NCBI GenBank assembly: GCA_022561895.1
Contig: JADFQH010000169.1
Location: 1-6,630 of the forward strand
Length of the DNA stretch: 6,630 nt
DNA from: Methanobacteriota archaeon
GTDB lineage: Archaea > Halobacteriota > Halobacteria > Halobacteriales > Halalkalicoccaceae
Reading direction: 5' to 3'
Shown here: piece by piece, positions 1 through 5,782 of the stretch
Numbering within the stretch: the stretch's first letter is position 1
How the letters are laid out: every line of letters starts with the position of its first letter
Program-made: the position numbers and the translations under genes
The notes under the pieces: model-generated
What the model was told of the DNA's origin: nothing
The model's database searches: none
Seen by the model: only the letters and a program-made list of their open reading frames with translations

Positions 1-1158
1 TTGGACTGCCTCTTCGAGCGTTTCTTCGACCTGTACCAGATCCGCATTCAAAATCTCCATCCCCTCCTCGGAATTCGTGCCCGCGAGGCGGACGACGACG
101 GGTTTCGGGATCTCGTCGAACTGTTCTAGGGCGTTGTTAATTCCCTTTGCGACCTCGTCTCCTCGGGTGATACCCCCAAAGATGTTGAACACGACCGACT
201 CGACGTTCTCGTCGGAAAAGACCATATCGAGGGCGTTTGCGATCCGGTCGGCTTTCGCTCCGCCACCCACGTCGAGGAAGTTCGCCGGCTCGCCCCCATA
301 ATAATCGACGAGATCGAGCGTCGTCATCACCAACCCAGCGCCGTTGCCGATGATTCCTACATCGCCCTCCAGTCTGACGTAGTCGAAGCCGTACTCGCCG
401 GCCTTTCGTTCGAGATCATCGGTGTAGGAGTCCTCTTCCATCTCCGCTAACTCGGGCTGGCGGAAGAGTGCGTCCTCGTCGATGTTCATGACGGCGTCGG
501 CGGCGATTACGTCGTACTCGTCTCGCGGCTCGTCGCCGCTCGACCGTTCCGCGGAGCTACGCTCCGCGCGCGTGACCATCAGCGGATTGATCTCGGTATC
601 AGAGGCGTCCCGCTCGTCCCAGAGCGAAAAGAGGGTGGTAAGAACACTCGAAACGTCGTTTGCGACCTCGCGGTCGATCCCGGCGTCGTAGACGGCGCGG
701 CGAGCCTGATAGGGCTGAAGGCCGAAGGCGGGATCGACGTGTTCACGCGCGATCGCGTCGGGATCTTCCTCTGCGACCGCTTCGATATCCACGCCACCCT
801 TTTCCGAGACCATCGCGACGGGTTTGCCCTCGCCGCGGTCCATCGTCACGCCGACGTAGAGTTCGTCGGTGAAGTCAACGGCTCCCTCGACGAGAACGCG
901 CTCGACGGTGTAACCCTTGAGATCCATTCCGAGGATGGAATCGGCCGCCTCGCGAGCCTCCTCCTCGTTCTCAACGAGTGAAATCCCGCCGGCCTTGCCG
1001 CGGCCACCCACCTGCACTTGGGCCTTGATAGCGACCGGATAGCCGATCGAGTCGGCCGCCGATACCACCTCGTCCGTGCTTTCTGCGAGCTGTGAGTCGG
1101 GCGTCGGAATCCCCGCGTCGGCGAACACCGATTGTGCCTGATATTCGTGAAGCTTCAT
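1..1158 (-). CDS. sucC: Succinyl-CoA synthetase beta subunit (ADP-forming), C-terminus cut by window edge
   Basis: This subunit pairs with SucD to interconvert succinyl-CoA and succinate with ATP formation in the cytoplasmic citric acid cycle. Reading the minus strand from ATG at 1158 gives 386 open codons to base 1. The start MKLHEYQAQ is the family's classic N-terminus, followed by an ATP-grasp domain (about 1-220) with AIKAQVQVGGRGKAGG, then the CoA-ligase domain. Visible family motifs are GNGAGLVM (G271-N272-G273), LDVGGGA, FNIFGGITRG (G328-G329) and LAGTNSEEG (around N362). Haloarchaeal SucC is roughly 380 residues, so only a few residues should be missing; the last ones seen (VEETLEEAVQ) are typical of the C-terminus. 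sucD would be expected downstream, off the left edge. Residues about 197-215 are an extra low-complexity insert (AERSSAERSS) not expected in SucC. The phosphohistidine of the complex lies in SucD. Confidence 0.96.
   Translation of the reverse strand, partial: MKLHEYQAQSVFADAGIPTPDSQLAESTDEVVSAADSIGYPVAIKAQVQVGGRGKAGGISLVENEEEAREAADSILGMDLKGYTVERVLVEGAVDFTDELYVGVTMDRGEGKPVAMVSEKGGVDIEAVAEEDPDAIAREHVDPAFGLQPYQARRAVYDAGIDREVANDVSSVLTTLFSLWDERDASDTEINPLMVTRAERSSAERSSGDEPRDEYDVIAADAVMNIDEDALFRQPELAEMEEDSYTDDLERKAGEYGFDYVRLEGDVGIIGNGAGLVMTTLDLVDYYGGEPANFLDVGGGAKADRIANALDMVFSDENVESVVFNIFGGITRGDEVAKGINNALEQFDEIPKPVVVRLAGTNSEEGMEILNADLVQVEETLEEAVQ
550..568. repeat. Perfect GC hairpin inside sucC, underlying a protein insert
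   Basis: Arms CGCGGAGC (550-557) and GCTCCGCG (561-568) are perfect reverse complements around a TAC loop. On the sucC strand the region encodes residues 197-203, in the tandem AERSS-AERSS (198-207). The two five-residue copies use mostly different codons, so the protein repeat is not simply a recent DNA duplication. It lies between the conserved NPLMVT and VIAADAVMNID blocks, where other SucC proteins have only a short turn. It may be a small palindromic element that entered in frame; this origin is inference. Confidence 0.7.
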
Positions 1159-1184
1159 CCACCTGTATGCGCGTTCGGCGGCCG

Positions 1185-1191
1185 CTTAAAT
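1185..1191 (-). promoter_or_regulatory. Probable TATA box of sucC
   Basis: On the minus strand the sequence GGATTTAAGCGG places a TTTAAG box about 28-33 bases before the ATG at 1158. This is the spacing expected for a haloarchaeal promoter giving a leaderless or nearly leaderless mRNA. No Shine-Dalgarno is seen before the ATG. A second AT-rich stretch on this strand (about 1215-1235, GAATAAAAATC) is further away and a weaker candidate. Confidence 0.5.
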
Positions 1192-1271
1192 CCCGCCGAT
1201 ATCGACGCCACGCCGATTTTTATTCTCTTCATTGGACCTTTTACCCGTGAAAGCAGCATAAGCGGCCCGTT

Positions 1272-1294
1272 ATAAAACATCGAAAATGTTTTAT
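1272..1294. promoter_or_regulatory. AT-rich inverted repeat, operator-like
   Basis: ATAAAACAT (1272-1280) and ATGTTTTAT (1286-1294) are perfect 9-bp arms around a 5-nt spacer, total 23 bp. It lies in the intergenic region between divergently transcribed sucC and the phosphodiesterase, 92 bases before the preferred phosphodiesterase ATG. Its size and symmetry suit a dimeric DNA-binding regulator. The AT-rich composition makes a chance palindrome more likely than it would be in the surrounding GC-rich DNA. No regulator is encoded nearby. Confidence 0.4.
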
Positions 1295-1299
1295 TAATA

Positions 1300-1309
1300 G
1301 ATCTATAAT
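1300..1309 (+). repeat. Direct repeat copy 1 of GATCTATAAT
   Basis: The decamer GATCTATAAT occurs here and again at 1342-1351, 42 bp apart or about four helical turns. Each copy contains a TATA-like core. They may be two alternative TATA boxes or repeated binding sites upstream of the phosphodiesterase gene. Confidence 0.45.
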
Positions 1310-1341
1310 CCATCGTTCAACGCCGTGTTACGGTATTATTG

Positions 1342-1351
1342 GATCTATAAT
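1342..1351 (+). promoter_or_regulatory. Probable TATA box of the phosphodiesterase gene (repeat copy 2)
   Basis: This is the second copy of GATCTATAAT, 36-45 bases before the ATG at 1387. A haloarchaeal TATA box here would place transcription start around 1372-1378, giving a very short leader ahead of that ATG. This position argues against the upstream GTG at 1357, which lies only 6 bases past the box. Confidence 0.45.
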
Positions 1352-1386
1352 AAGGGGTGGGCCACTCGTTGAGTCATTCGATTGCA

Positions 1387-3003
1387 ATGTCAACGGACCG
1401 TGGGACAGTCGATACGTTGCTTATCGGTATCGATGCCTGTAGTCAAGGAATACTCGAACCGTTGTTCGAAGACGATCATGTGCCGACGATCCAGTCGATC
1501 TGGGAGAGGGGTCCAAGCGGCGATCTCGAATCACAGATCCCGCCGTGGACCGCGAGCGCGTGGCCCTCGCTGTATACGGGGACGAACCCCGGCAAACACG
1601 GCGTCTTCGACTTTCTCTCTTACGATGGGTACGACTGGGGGGTCGCGAACGCGAGCGCCGTCGACGAACACTCCCTGTGGGAGCTCCTCGACTATCACGA
1701 CAAACGGAGCGTCGTCGTCAACGTCCCGATGACGTACCCCCCAAGCAAGATCAACGGGGCCGTCATCCCAGGGTTCACTGCGCCGGAGAACCCGCCCTCA
1801 CATCCCGACGGTATTCTCGAGGCGGTTCGCGAGGAGATCGGCGAGTACAAGGTCTATCCGACGCCGGGCGGGGAGACGGCGGCCTTCGAAGAGTACGTCG
1901 ATTCCGTGAGCATGCGAAGCGATGCCTTTCGATATCTCGCCGATCGGTTCGAGCCTGAGTTCGGGTTCGTCCAGTTTCAGGTCACCGATACGGTGTTCCA
2001 CCAGTACGGCTACGAAGAGGAGATGGTCGCGGAGATCTACGAGGCCGTCGACCGCGAGATTGCACGCATCATCGATGAGGTCGATCCGAACGTCACGCTA
2101 CTGGTCAGCGACCACGGACTTGGCAAGTACGAAGGAAAGGAGTTTCGGCTCAACACTTTCCTTCGAGAACACGGCTACATTGAGACGACGCGCAGCGCCG
2201 CGGGCATGCCCTCGTGGCAGACGGTGCGCGAACAGTCACTCAGGAAGGGTGAAGAGAAGACGACGCGAGAGCCGACGATGCTCGAACGCGGCGTTGCGAC
2301 CGCCTCCAACTTCGGGTTCACGACCCGCCGGATCGGCCGCGCACTCGAAACCGTCGGTCTCGACGGGATCGCAAAACGTCACGCCCCGGCGGGCGTCGTC
2401 AAAGCTTCGGACGAACAGGTCGATTTCGCCGCCTCGAAAGCCTACATGCGCTCGCGCGTCGAGACGGGTATCCGAATCAACCTCGAAGGTCGCGATCCAG
2501 CGGGCGTCGTTTCACAAGGGGAGTACGAGGAGGTCCGCGACGAGCTGATCGAGCTGCTCTCGGATGTGACGGCACCGAACGGCGAACCCGTCTTCGAAGA
2601 CGTCGCGCGCGTCGAGGAGTACTTCGAGGGGCCGAACGTCGAGCGGGCGGTTGATATCATGACGATCCCGAACGACTGGAACTACTTCCTTTCGGCTCAG
2701 CTGCGCGATGAGCTCTTCGCCCCGCCATCCGAACCGTGGAACCACAAGCTCTACGGCATCGTCGCCGCGACCGGACCCGGCATCGAGGACGCGGACGTTT
2801 CGGGTGCACATCTGCTGGATATCGCGCCGACGGTGCTCTCGGCGCTCGACGTACCACGCAGCGAGCGGATGGACGGTGACCCCCTTTCGGTGGTCTCGCC
2901 GACCGACGAGATGGAGTACCCCGATCGCAAGGAAGGCATGCGAAAGTCGACCGACGACGACGATGTCGAGGACCGGCTCGCGGATCTCGGCTATCTCGAG
3001 TAG
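1387..3003 (+). CDS. Alkaline phosphatase superfamily phosphodiesterase/phosphotransferase (COG3379-like)
   Basis: This 538-residue metal-dependent phosphodiesterase-like protein has an unknown substrate. It shows the superfamily's scattered metal and nucleophile motifs in order: LLIGIDA with D16; PPWTASAWPS, where T55 is the likely nucleophile, followed by TGTNPGKHGVFDF; D201-x3-H205 in TDTVFHQY; D242-H243 in VSDHGLG; and a late metal-binding His, H453, in WNHKLYG. The block with INLEGRDPAGVV (about 365-380) is typical of the archaeal/bacterial 'predicted AP superfamily' proteins. No signal peptide or membrane segment is seen, so a cytoplasmic place is likely. The C-terminus VEDRLADLGYLE resembles the LGYL endings of haloarchaeal sulfatase-like proteins. 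The reading frame stays open upstream to GTG 1357 and TTG 1369, but ATG 1387 fits the TATA box and starts directly before the conserved strand. Transcribed alone, divergent from sucC. Relatives may act in nucleotide, phospholipid or glycan phosphate metabolism. Confidence 0.88.
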   Translation: MSTDRGTVDTLLIGIDACSQGILEPLFEDDHVPTIQSIWERGPSGDLESQIPPWTASAWPSLYTGTNPGKHGVFDFLSYDGYDWGVANASAVDEHSLWELLDYHDKRSVVVNVPMTYPPSKINGAVIPGFTAPENPPSHPDGILEAVREEIGEYKVYPTPGGETAAFEEYVDSVSMRSDAFRYLADRFEPEFGFVQFQVTDTVFHQYGYEEEMVAEIYEAVDREIARIIDEVDPNVTLLVSDHGLGKYEGKEFRLNTFLREHGYIETTRSAAGMPSWQTVREQSLRKGEEKTTREPTMLERGVATASNFGFTTRRIGRALETVGLDGIAKRHAPAGVVKASDEQVDFAASKAYMRSRVETGIRINLEGRDPAGVVSQGEYEEVRDELIELLSDVTAPNGEPVFEDVARVEEYFEGPNVERAVDIMTIPNDWNYFLSAQLRDELFAPPSEPWNHKLYGIVAATGPGIEDADVSGAHLLDIAPTVLSALDVPRSERMDGDPLSVVSPTDEMEYPDRKEGMRKSTDDDDVEDRLADLGYLE

Positions 3004-3004
3004 C

Positions 3005-3116
3005 TATAGTAGTCGTTGAAAGTCACGACACACTCGCGTGCGGACTGGCGGCCAGCACCGCGAGCGCTGGCCGCCAGCGTGCAAGCGATGTGCAAACAGT
3101 TTCAACGACTACTATA
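3005..3116. mobile_element. MITE-like palindromic element with 17-bp terminal inverted repeats
   Basis: The ends TATAGTAGTCGTTGAAA (3005-3021) and TTTCAACGACTACTATA (3100-3116) are perfect reverse complements. Inside lies a second perfect stem, CTGGCGGCCAGC (3045-3056) with GCTGGCCGCCAG (3066-3077), around a 9-nt loop. Shorter pairings (3034-3037 with 3085-3088, 3039-3041 with 3081-3083, 3031-3033 with 3090-3092) suggest the whole 112 bp can fold into one long imperfect hairpin. There is no coding capacity. The TA at each outer edge would fit a TA target duplication, as made by IS630/Tc1-type transposases, but because TA is itself palindromic this is not proof. It begins 1 nt after the phosphodiesterase stop and ends 15 nt before the exporter's TATA box. 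It could act as a terminator or insulating hairpin between the two units. Confidence 0.75.
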
Positions 3117-3131
3117 TCCGCATCCGTCGCA

Positions 3132-3138
3132 CTTTATC
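3132..3138 (+). promoter_or_regulatory. TATA box of the ABC exporter operon
   Basis: CTTTATC lies 24-30 bases before ATG 3162, the spacing for a leaderless haloarchaeal transcript. No Shine-Dalgarno precedes the ATG. This supports starting the ATPase at 3162 rather than at the upstream in-frame GTG 3090, which lies inside the palindromic element. A similar box (CTTTGTC) precedes the gene at 5077. Confidence 0.6.
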
Positions 3139-3161
3139 CTCGTGAGCACCTTCCATCGGTA

Positions 3162-4139
3162 ATGACACTGGCGATCGAGGCGACCGATCTCGTAAAGGAG
3201 TACGGCGACGTTCGGGCGCTCTCCGGTCTTTCTCTTGCCGTAGAACGGGGGGAATTTTTCGGCTTGCTTGGACCGAACGGTGCGGGAAAGACGACGTTCA
3301 TCAACACGCTGGTCGGGCTCGTCCGCAAAACGGGTGGCGAGGTACGGGTTTTCGGCGATGATGTCGAAGACGACTACCGAAAAGTGCGCAATAGCATCGG
3401 TCTTGCGCCCCAAGAGTTCAACGTCGATCGCTTCTTCCCGATTCGCGAGGTCCTCATGCACAAGGCGGGCTATCACGGCGTGAGCGAGGCGGAGGCAAAG
3501 CGCCGTGCCGACGAGGCCCTCGAACTAGTCGGGATCTACGACAAACGCCACACCCGCTTCGACTGGCTCTCCGGTGGGATGAAACGCCGACTCCTACTTG
3601 CCCGCGCGATCGTCACCGACCCCGATCTCCTCATTCTCGACGAGCCGACCGCCGGTGTGGATGTCCAACTCCGTCATGACCTCTGGGAGATCATCAACCG
3701 GCTGAACGACGAGGGGACGACGATTCTTCTCACTACACACTACATCGAGGAGGCGGAACGCCTCTGTGACCGGGTCGCGATCATGGACAACGGTCGGAAG
3801 GTGACGGTCGCAACCCCCGAAGAGCTGATGGAGCGCGGAAGCGACACCATCACCGTCGAGCTTCGCGATCCGCCCGCGAGCGCGCCGCGCCTCGACGGTG
3901 CGGTCACGGAAATAGAGGACGTGCGGCTGGAGCACGATCGGCTGGTCGTCCGGGTCGAAGGCGGCGGCGGGCGGGTCGCCCCGCGACTGCTCAACGCGCT
4001 CGAAGACCGGGGTCACGAGATCACTGATATCGAGATCTCGCGAACCTCGCTCGAAGAAATCTTCGTCGAACTCACCGAGGGCCAGCGCGGCGAGGTGGAA
4101 CGTGACGGGCCAGAGCGCGACACGCTGGAGGCGTACTAA
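3162..4139 (+). CDS. ABC-2 type exporter ATP-binding subunit (DrrA/CcmA-like)
   Basis: This 325-residue ATPase powers a two-gene ABC-2 exporter at the inner face of the membrane. Motifs seen are: Walker A GPNGAGKTT (37-45), signature LSGGM (136-140), Walker B LLILDEP with catalytic E161, and the switch H193 in TTHYIEEAE. A C-terminal extension of about 90 residues (from about 225, ending in ISRTSLEEIFVELT) matches the accessory domain of DrrA/NodI-type ATPases (DUF4162-like). The start at ATG 3162 (MTLAIEATDLVKEYG) is the family start; an upstream in-frame GTG would add residues encoded by the palindromic element. The stop TAA shares its last base with the ATG of the permease gene, indicating translational coupling and one operon. 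The cargo is not evident; relatives export drugs, lipids or polysaccharides, or serve in membrane stress. Confidence 0.95.
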   Translation: MTLAIEATDLVKEYGDVRALSGLSLAVERGEFFGLLGPNGAGKTTFINTLVGLVRKTGGEVRVFGDDVEDDYRKVRNSIGLAPQEFNVDRFFPIREVLMHKAGYHGVSEAEAKRRADEALELVGIYDKRHTRFDWLSGGMKRRLLLARAIVTDPDLLILDEPTAGVDVQLRHDLWEIINRLNDEGTTILLTTHYIEEAERLCDRVAIMDNGRKVTVATPEELMERGSDTITVELRDPPASAPRLDGAVTEIEDVRLEHDRLVVRVEGGGGRVAPRLLNALEDRGHEITDIEISRTSLEEIFVELTEGQRGEVERDGPERDTLEAY

Positions 4140-4912
4140 TGGCCGCGGGTTTGCATTCGACGCGGTTTTACGCCCTACTCAAACGCGAGTTTCAGCGCTA
4201 CGTCCGGCGACCCTGGAACACCTTCCTCCCGCCGATGATCACGAACGTCCTGTATTTCTCGGTTTTCGGGGTGATCCTCGGCGCGCGGATCGAAGAGATT
4301 CAAGGATTTTCGTACATCCTGTTTCTCTTACCGGGGCTGGTCGTCCTCGGCGCGATCTCGAACGCCTTCGAGAACGCCTCCTTTTCGATCTTTCATGGAC
4401 GCTGGAACAAGTATATCCACGAAACGCTCACCTCTCCGCTTTCGTACACCGAGATGGTGCTCGCGTACGTGCTTTCCAGTGCTTCCAGGGGAGTCATCGT
4501 CGGTGTCATTATCGCGATCATCGGCGCGCTCTTCACCCCGGTGGGGATCGCACAGCCCTTCTATCTCGTGGCGTTCATGCTCGTCGTCACACTCTTGTTC
4601 GCTTCTCTTGGGATCGTCGGCGGGCTGGTCGCGGACGACTTCGACCATCTGACGGTGATGAACCAGTTCATCCTTCGACCGTTGGTCTTCTTTGGGGGTG
4701 TGTTCTACTCGCTCGAGATCCTGCCGCCGCTCTGGCGAACGGTCTCGCTGCTCAATCCGATGGTGTATATGGTGAACGGCGTCAGGTACGGGTTTCTCGG
4801 CTACTCCGACGTGGACCCGAACGCTGCACTCGCGGTGCTTTCGGGGTTGACGGTTGCTGTAGTTGTGATTGACGTTGTGCTGTTCGCGCGGGGATACGGG
4901 TTGACGGATTGA
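4139..4912 (+). CDS. ABC-2 type transporter permease subunit
   Basis: This 257-residue membrane protein is the channel half of the exporter formed with the preceding ATPase. A basic cytoplasmic N-terminus (LLKREFQRYVRRPWN, about 13-27) is followed by roughly six hydrophobic segments near 30-51, 60-80, 107-133, 141-166, 171-195 and 229-250. The family features PWNTFLPPMITNVLYFSVFG and, late, FFGGVFYSLEILPP followed by LLNPMVYMVNGVRYGFLG are the ABC-2 membrane domain signature (YadH/DrrB-like). The usual length for the family is about 250-260, so it appears complete. It begins on the last base of the ATPase stop codon (TAATG). Two identical permeases probably assemble with two ATPases; this is inferred from the family. 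Confidence 0.95.
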   Translation: MAAGLHSTRFYALLKREFQRYVRRPWNTFLPPMITNVLYFSVFGVILGARIEEIQGFSYILFLLPGLVVLGAISNAFENASFSIFHGRWNKYIHETLTSPLSYTEMVLAYVLSSASRGVIVGVIIAIIGALFTPVGIAQPFYLVAFMLVVTLLFASLGIVGGLVADDFDHLTVMNQFILRPLVFFGGVFYSLEILPPLWRTVSLLNPMVYMVNGVRYGFLGYSDVDPNAALAVLSGLTVAVVVIDVVLFARGYGLTD

Positions 4913-4940
4913 GGTGGTTGTCGCTGTCCGTCGCCCGGAG

Positions 4941-4964
4941 GCTGGTTTCCAGCAGTTCGTTTTT
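4941..4964 (+). terminator. Possible terminator of the ABC exporter operon
   Basis: A short stem GCTGG (4941-4945) / CCAGC (4949-4953) is followed by a T5 run at 4960-4964, 29-52 bases past the permease stop. The T-run also lies in the loop of a second stem, AGTTCG (4954-4959) / CGAACT (4967-4972). Archaeal termination relies mainly on T-runs, so this is plausible but weak. Confidence 0.35.
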
Positions 4965-5048
4965 GTCGAACTTCTCGGAATCCGATAAAACTCGCATAAA
5001 TATATTCAATAGTATTGACGATCCTCACCACTGCCGCTACGGGTAACC

Positions 5049-5055
5049 CTTTGTC
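5049..5055 (+). promoter_or_regulatory. Probable TATA-like box of the truncated oxidoreductase gene
   Basis: CTTTGTC lies 22-28 bases before ATG 5077, in the same position and context as the CTTTATC box of the exporter operon. It is the last archaeal-style signal seen before the sequence changes character. Confidence 0.4.
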
Positions 5056-5076
5056 CTCCGACGCCCATCTCCCTCC

Positions 5077-5154
5077 ATGCGTGCGGTACGATACCACGAA
5101 CACGGCGGCCCCGAGGTACTGAACGTAGACGACGTAGACCAACCGGAACCGGGC
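5077..5154 (+). pseudogene. 5' fragment of a quinone oxidoreductase / zinc-type alcohol dehydrogenase-like gene
   Basis: The first 26 codons read MRAVRYHEHGGPEVLNVDDV then DQPEPG, the typical beginning of haloarchaeal NADPH:quinone oxidoreductase-like proteins of the MDR superfamily (GroES-like N-terminal domain). Family members normally continue with GPGEVLVRV and run to about 320-330 residues. Here the resemblance stops after PEPG at about 5154 and the frame continues as an arginine-rich nonsense stretch. No NAD-binding domain follows. The break coincides with the start of the YebC-like reading in another frame, so this is a gene cut at a junction rather than a decayed one. Whether the junction is biological or an assembly error is unknown. 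Confidence 0.7.
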
Positions 5155-5287
5155 GGCCACCGACGTGCGTACCGCACTCACCCGCAACGGCGGCTCACTC
5201 GCCGACGCCGGCTCGGTCTCCTACATGTTCTCCCGCAAGGGCGTAGTGCTGGTCCCGCAGACGATGGGGCTGACCACCGCCGACGTC
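5138..5287 (+). pseudogene. Internal fragment of a YebC/PmpR-type translation/transcription factor
   Basis: In the frame of position 5138 the sequence reads TNRNRAATDVRTALTRNGGS followed by LADAGSVSYMFSRKGVVLVP and GLTTADV. This matches the middle of YebC/PmpR family proteins, whose hallmark is NRNRxAAxVRxxFxKxGGxLxxxGSVxxxFxRKGVI. The wording (TRNGG, SVSYMFSRKGVV) is closest to what I recall of actinobacterial members. Only about 50 of the usual ~250 residues are present; both the N-terminal MSGHSKW block and the C-terminal domains are missing. The fragment opens right after a stop at 5135 and overlaps the end of the oxidoreductase fragment by 17 bases. It runs in frame into the carboxylase fragment. 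Not expected to encode a working protein. Confidence 0.7.
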
Positions 5288-5782
5288 TATGCCGAGGCGC
5301 CCGAAGACGGCTACCTGCCGGCGGCTGGTACGCTGACCCGTGTCATCGAGCCTGTCGGGCCCGGCATCCGCGTCGACTCGGGCGTGCACGCGGGCACTGA
5401 AATCAGCGTGCACTTCGATCCGATGCTGTCGAAGATCATCGTCTATGGCCAGGATCGCGAGACCGCATGCCAGCGGATGTCGCAGGCGCTGCGTCACAGC
5501 GCCTATCTGGGCATCCCCACGAACCTGGATTTTCTCATGCGCATCATAGACAGCAGAGACTTCCGGGCTGCGGAGCTACGCACCGACTTCCTGGACCTCC
5601 ACCCGGAGATCGTCAAGCCGCCCGCGGCTGAGACCGAGCCGCCGGATGCCGCCTATGTAGCGGCGGCGCTCACCGAGGCTGTGGGGGAGCCCGCGGACGA
5701 CGACCCGGACACCACGGGGCGCGACAAACAGCCGGAGGTCTGGGACACGCTCGGTCCCATCCGCCTCTGGAGGGATGTGTGA
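5288..5782 (+). pseudogene. Biotin carboxylase C-terminal part (acyl-CoA carboxylase alpha subunit), truncated
   Basis: Acyl-CoA carboxylase alpha subunits carboxylate biotin using ATP. The residues here match the biotin carboxylase C-terminal domain: YAEAPEDGYLPAAGTLTR; GPGIRVDSG, where the Arg corresponds to the catalytic Arg338 of E. coli AccC; HFDPMLSKIIVYGQDRETA; and IPTNLDFLMRI. An acidic Pro/Ala linker follows, then PEVWDTLGPIRLWRD, resembling the W-x-LG-P-x-R entry to the biotinyl-transfer domain of long alpha subunits. The ATP-grasp half (roughly 330 residues) is absent. The open frame from GTG 5165 joins it seamlessly to the YebC fragment, giving a 205-codon chimeric frame that stops at TGA 5780-5782. 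The similarity appears to go on in a different frame after 5779, suggesting a frameshift. Confidence 0.75.

Noticed and set aside
77..872. Several plus-strand open frames over the sucC region
   Set aside because: They are antisense shadows of sucC, which matches its family along the whole minus strand.
1357..1386. Upstream GTG 1357 or TTG 1369 start for the phosphodiesterase
   Set aside because: GTG 1357 lies only 6 bases after the likely TATA box, and the added residues are not like the family; ATG 1387 is preferred.
1922..2548. 208-codon plus-strand open frame inside the phosphodiesterase gene
   Set aside because: Ser/Arg-rich out-of-frame reading of a confidently assigned gene; no family resemblance.
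3005..3116. CRISPR-like or tRNA-like structure
   Set aside because: There is one palindromic unit only, with no repeat-spacer pattern; no tRNA arms or conserved T-loop. No CRISPR, rRNA or tRNA was seen elsewhere in the window.
3090..3161. N-terminal extension of the ABC ATPase from GTG 3090
   Set aside because: The extension begins inside the palindromic element and spans the TATA box; ATG 3162 gives the normal family start and leaderless spacing.
4102..4872. Long plus-strand open frame (256 codons) overlapping the permease
   Set aside because: It is a GC-rich shadow in another frame, very rich in arginine, overlapping a well-supported ABC-2 permease.
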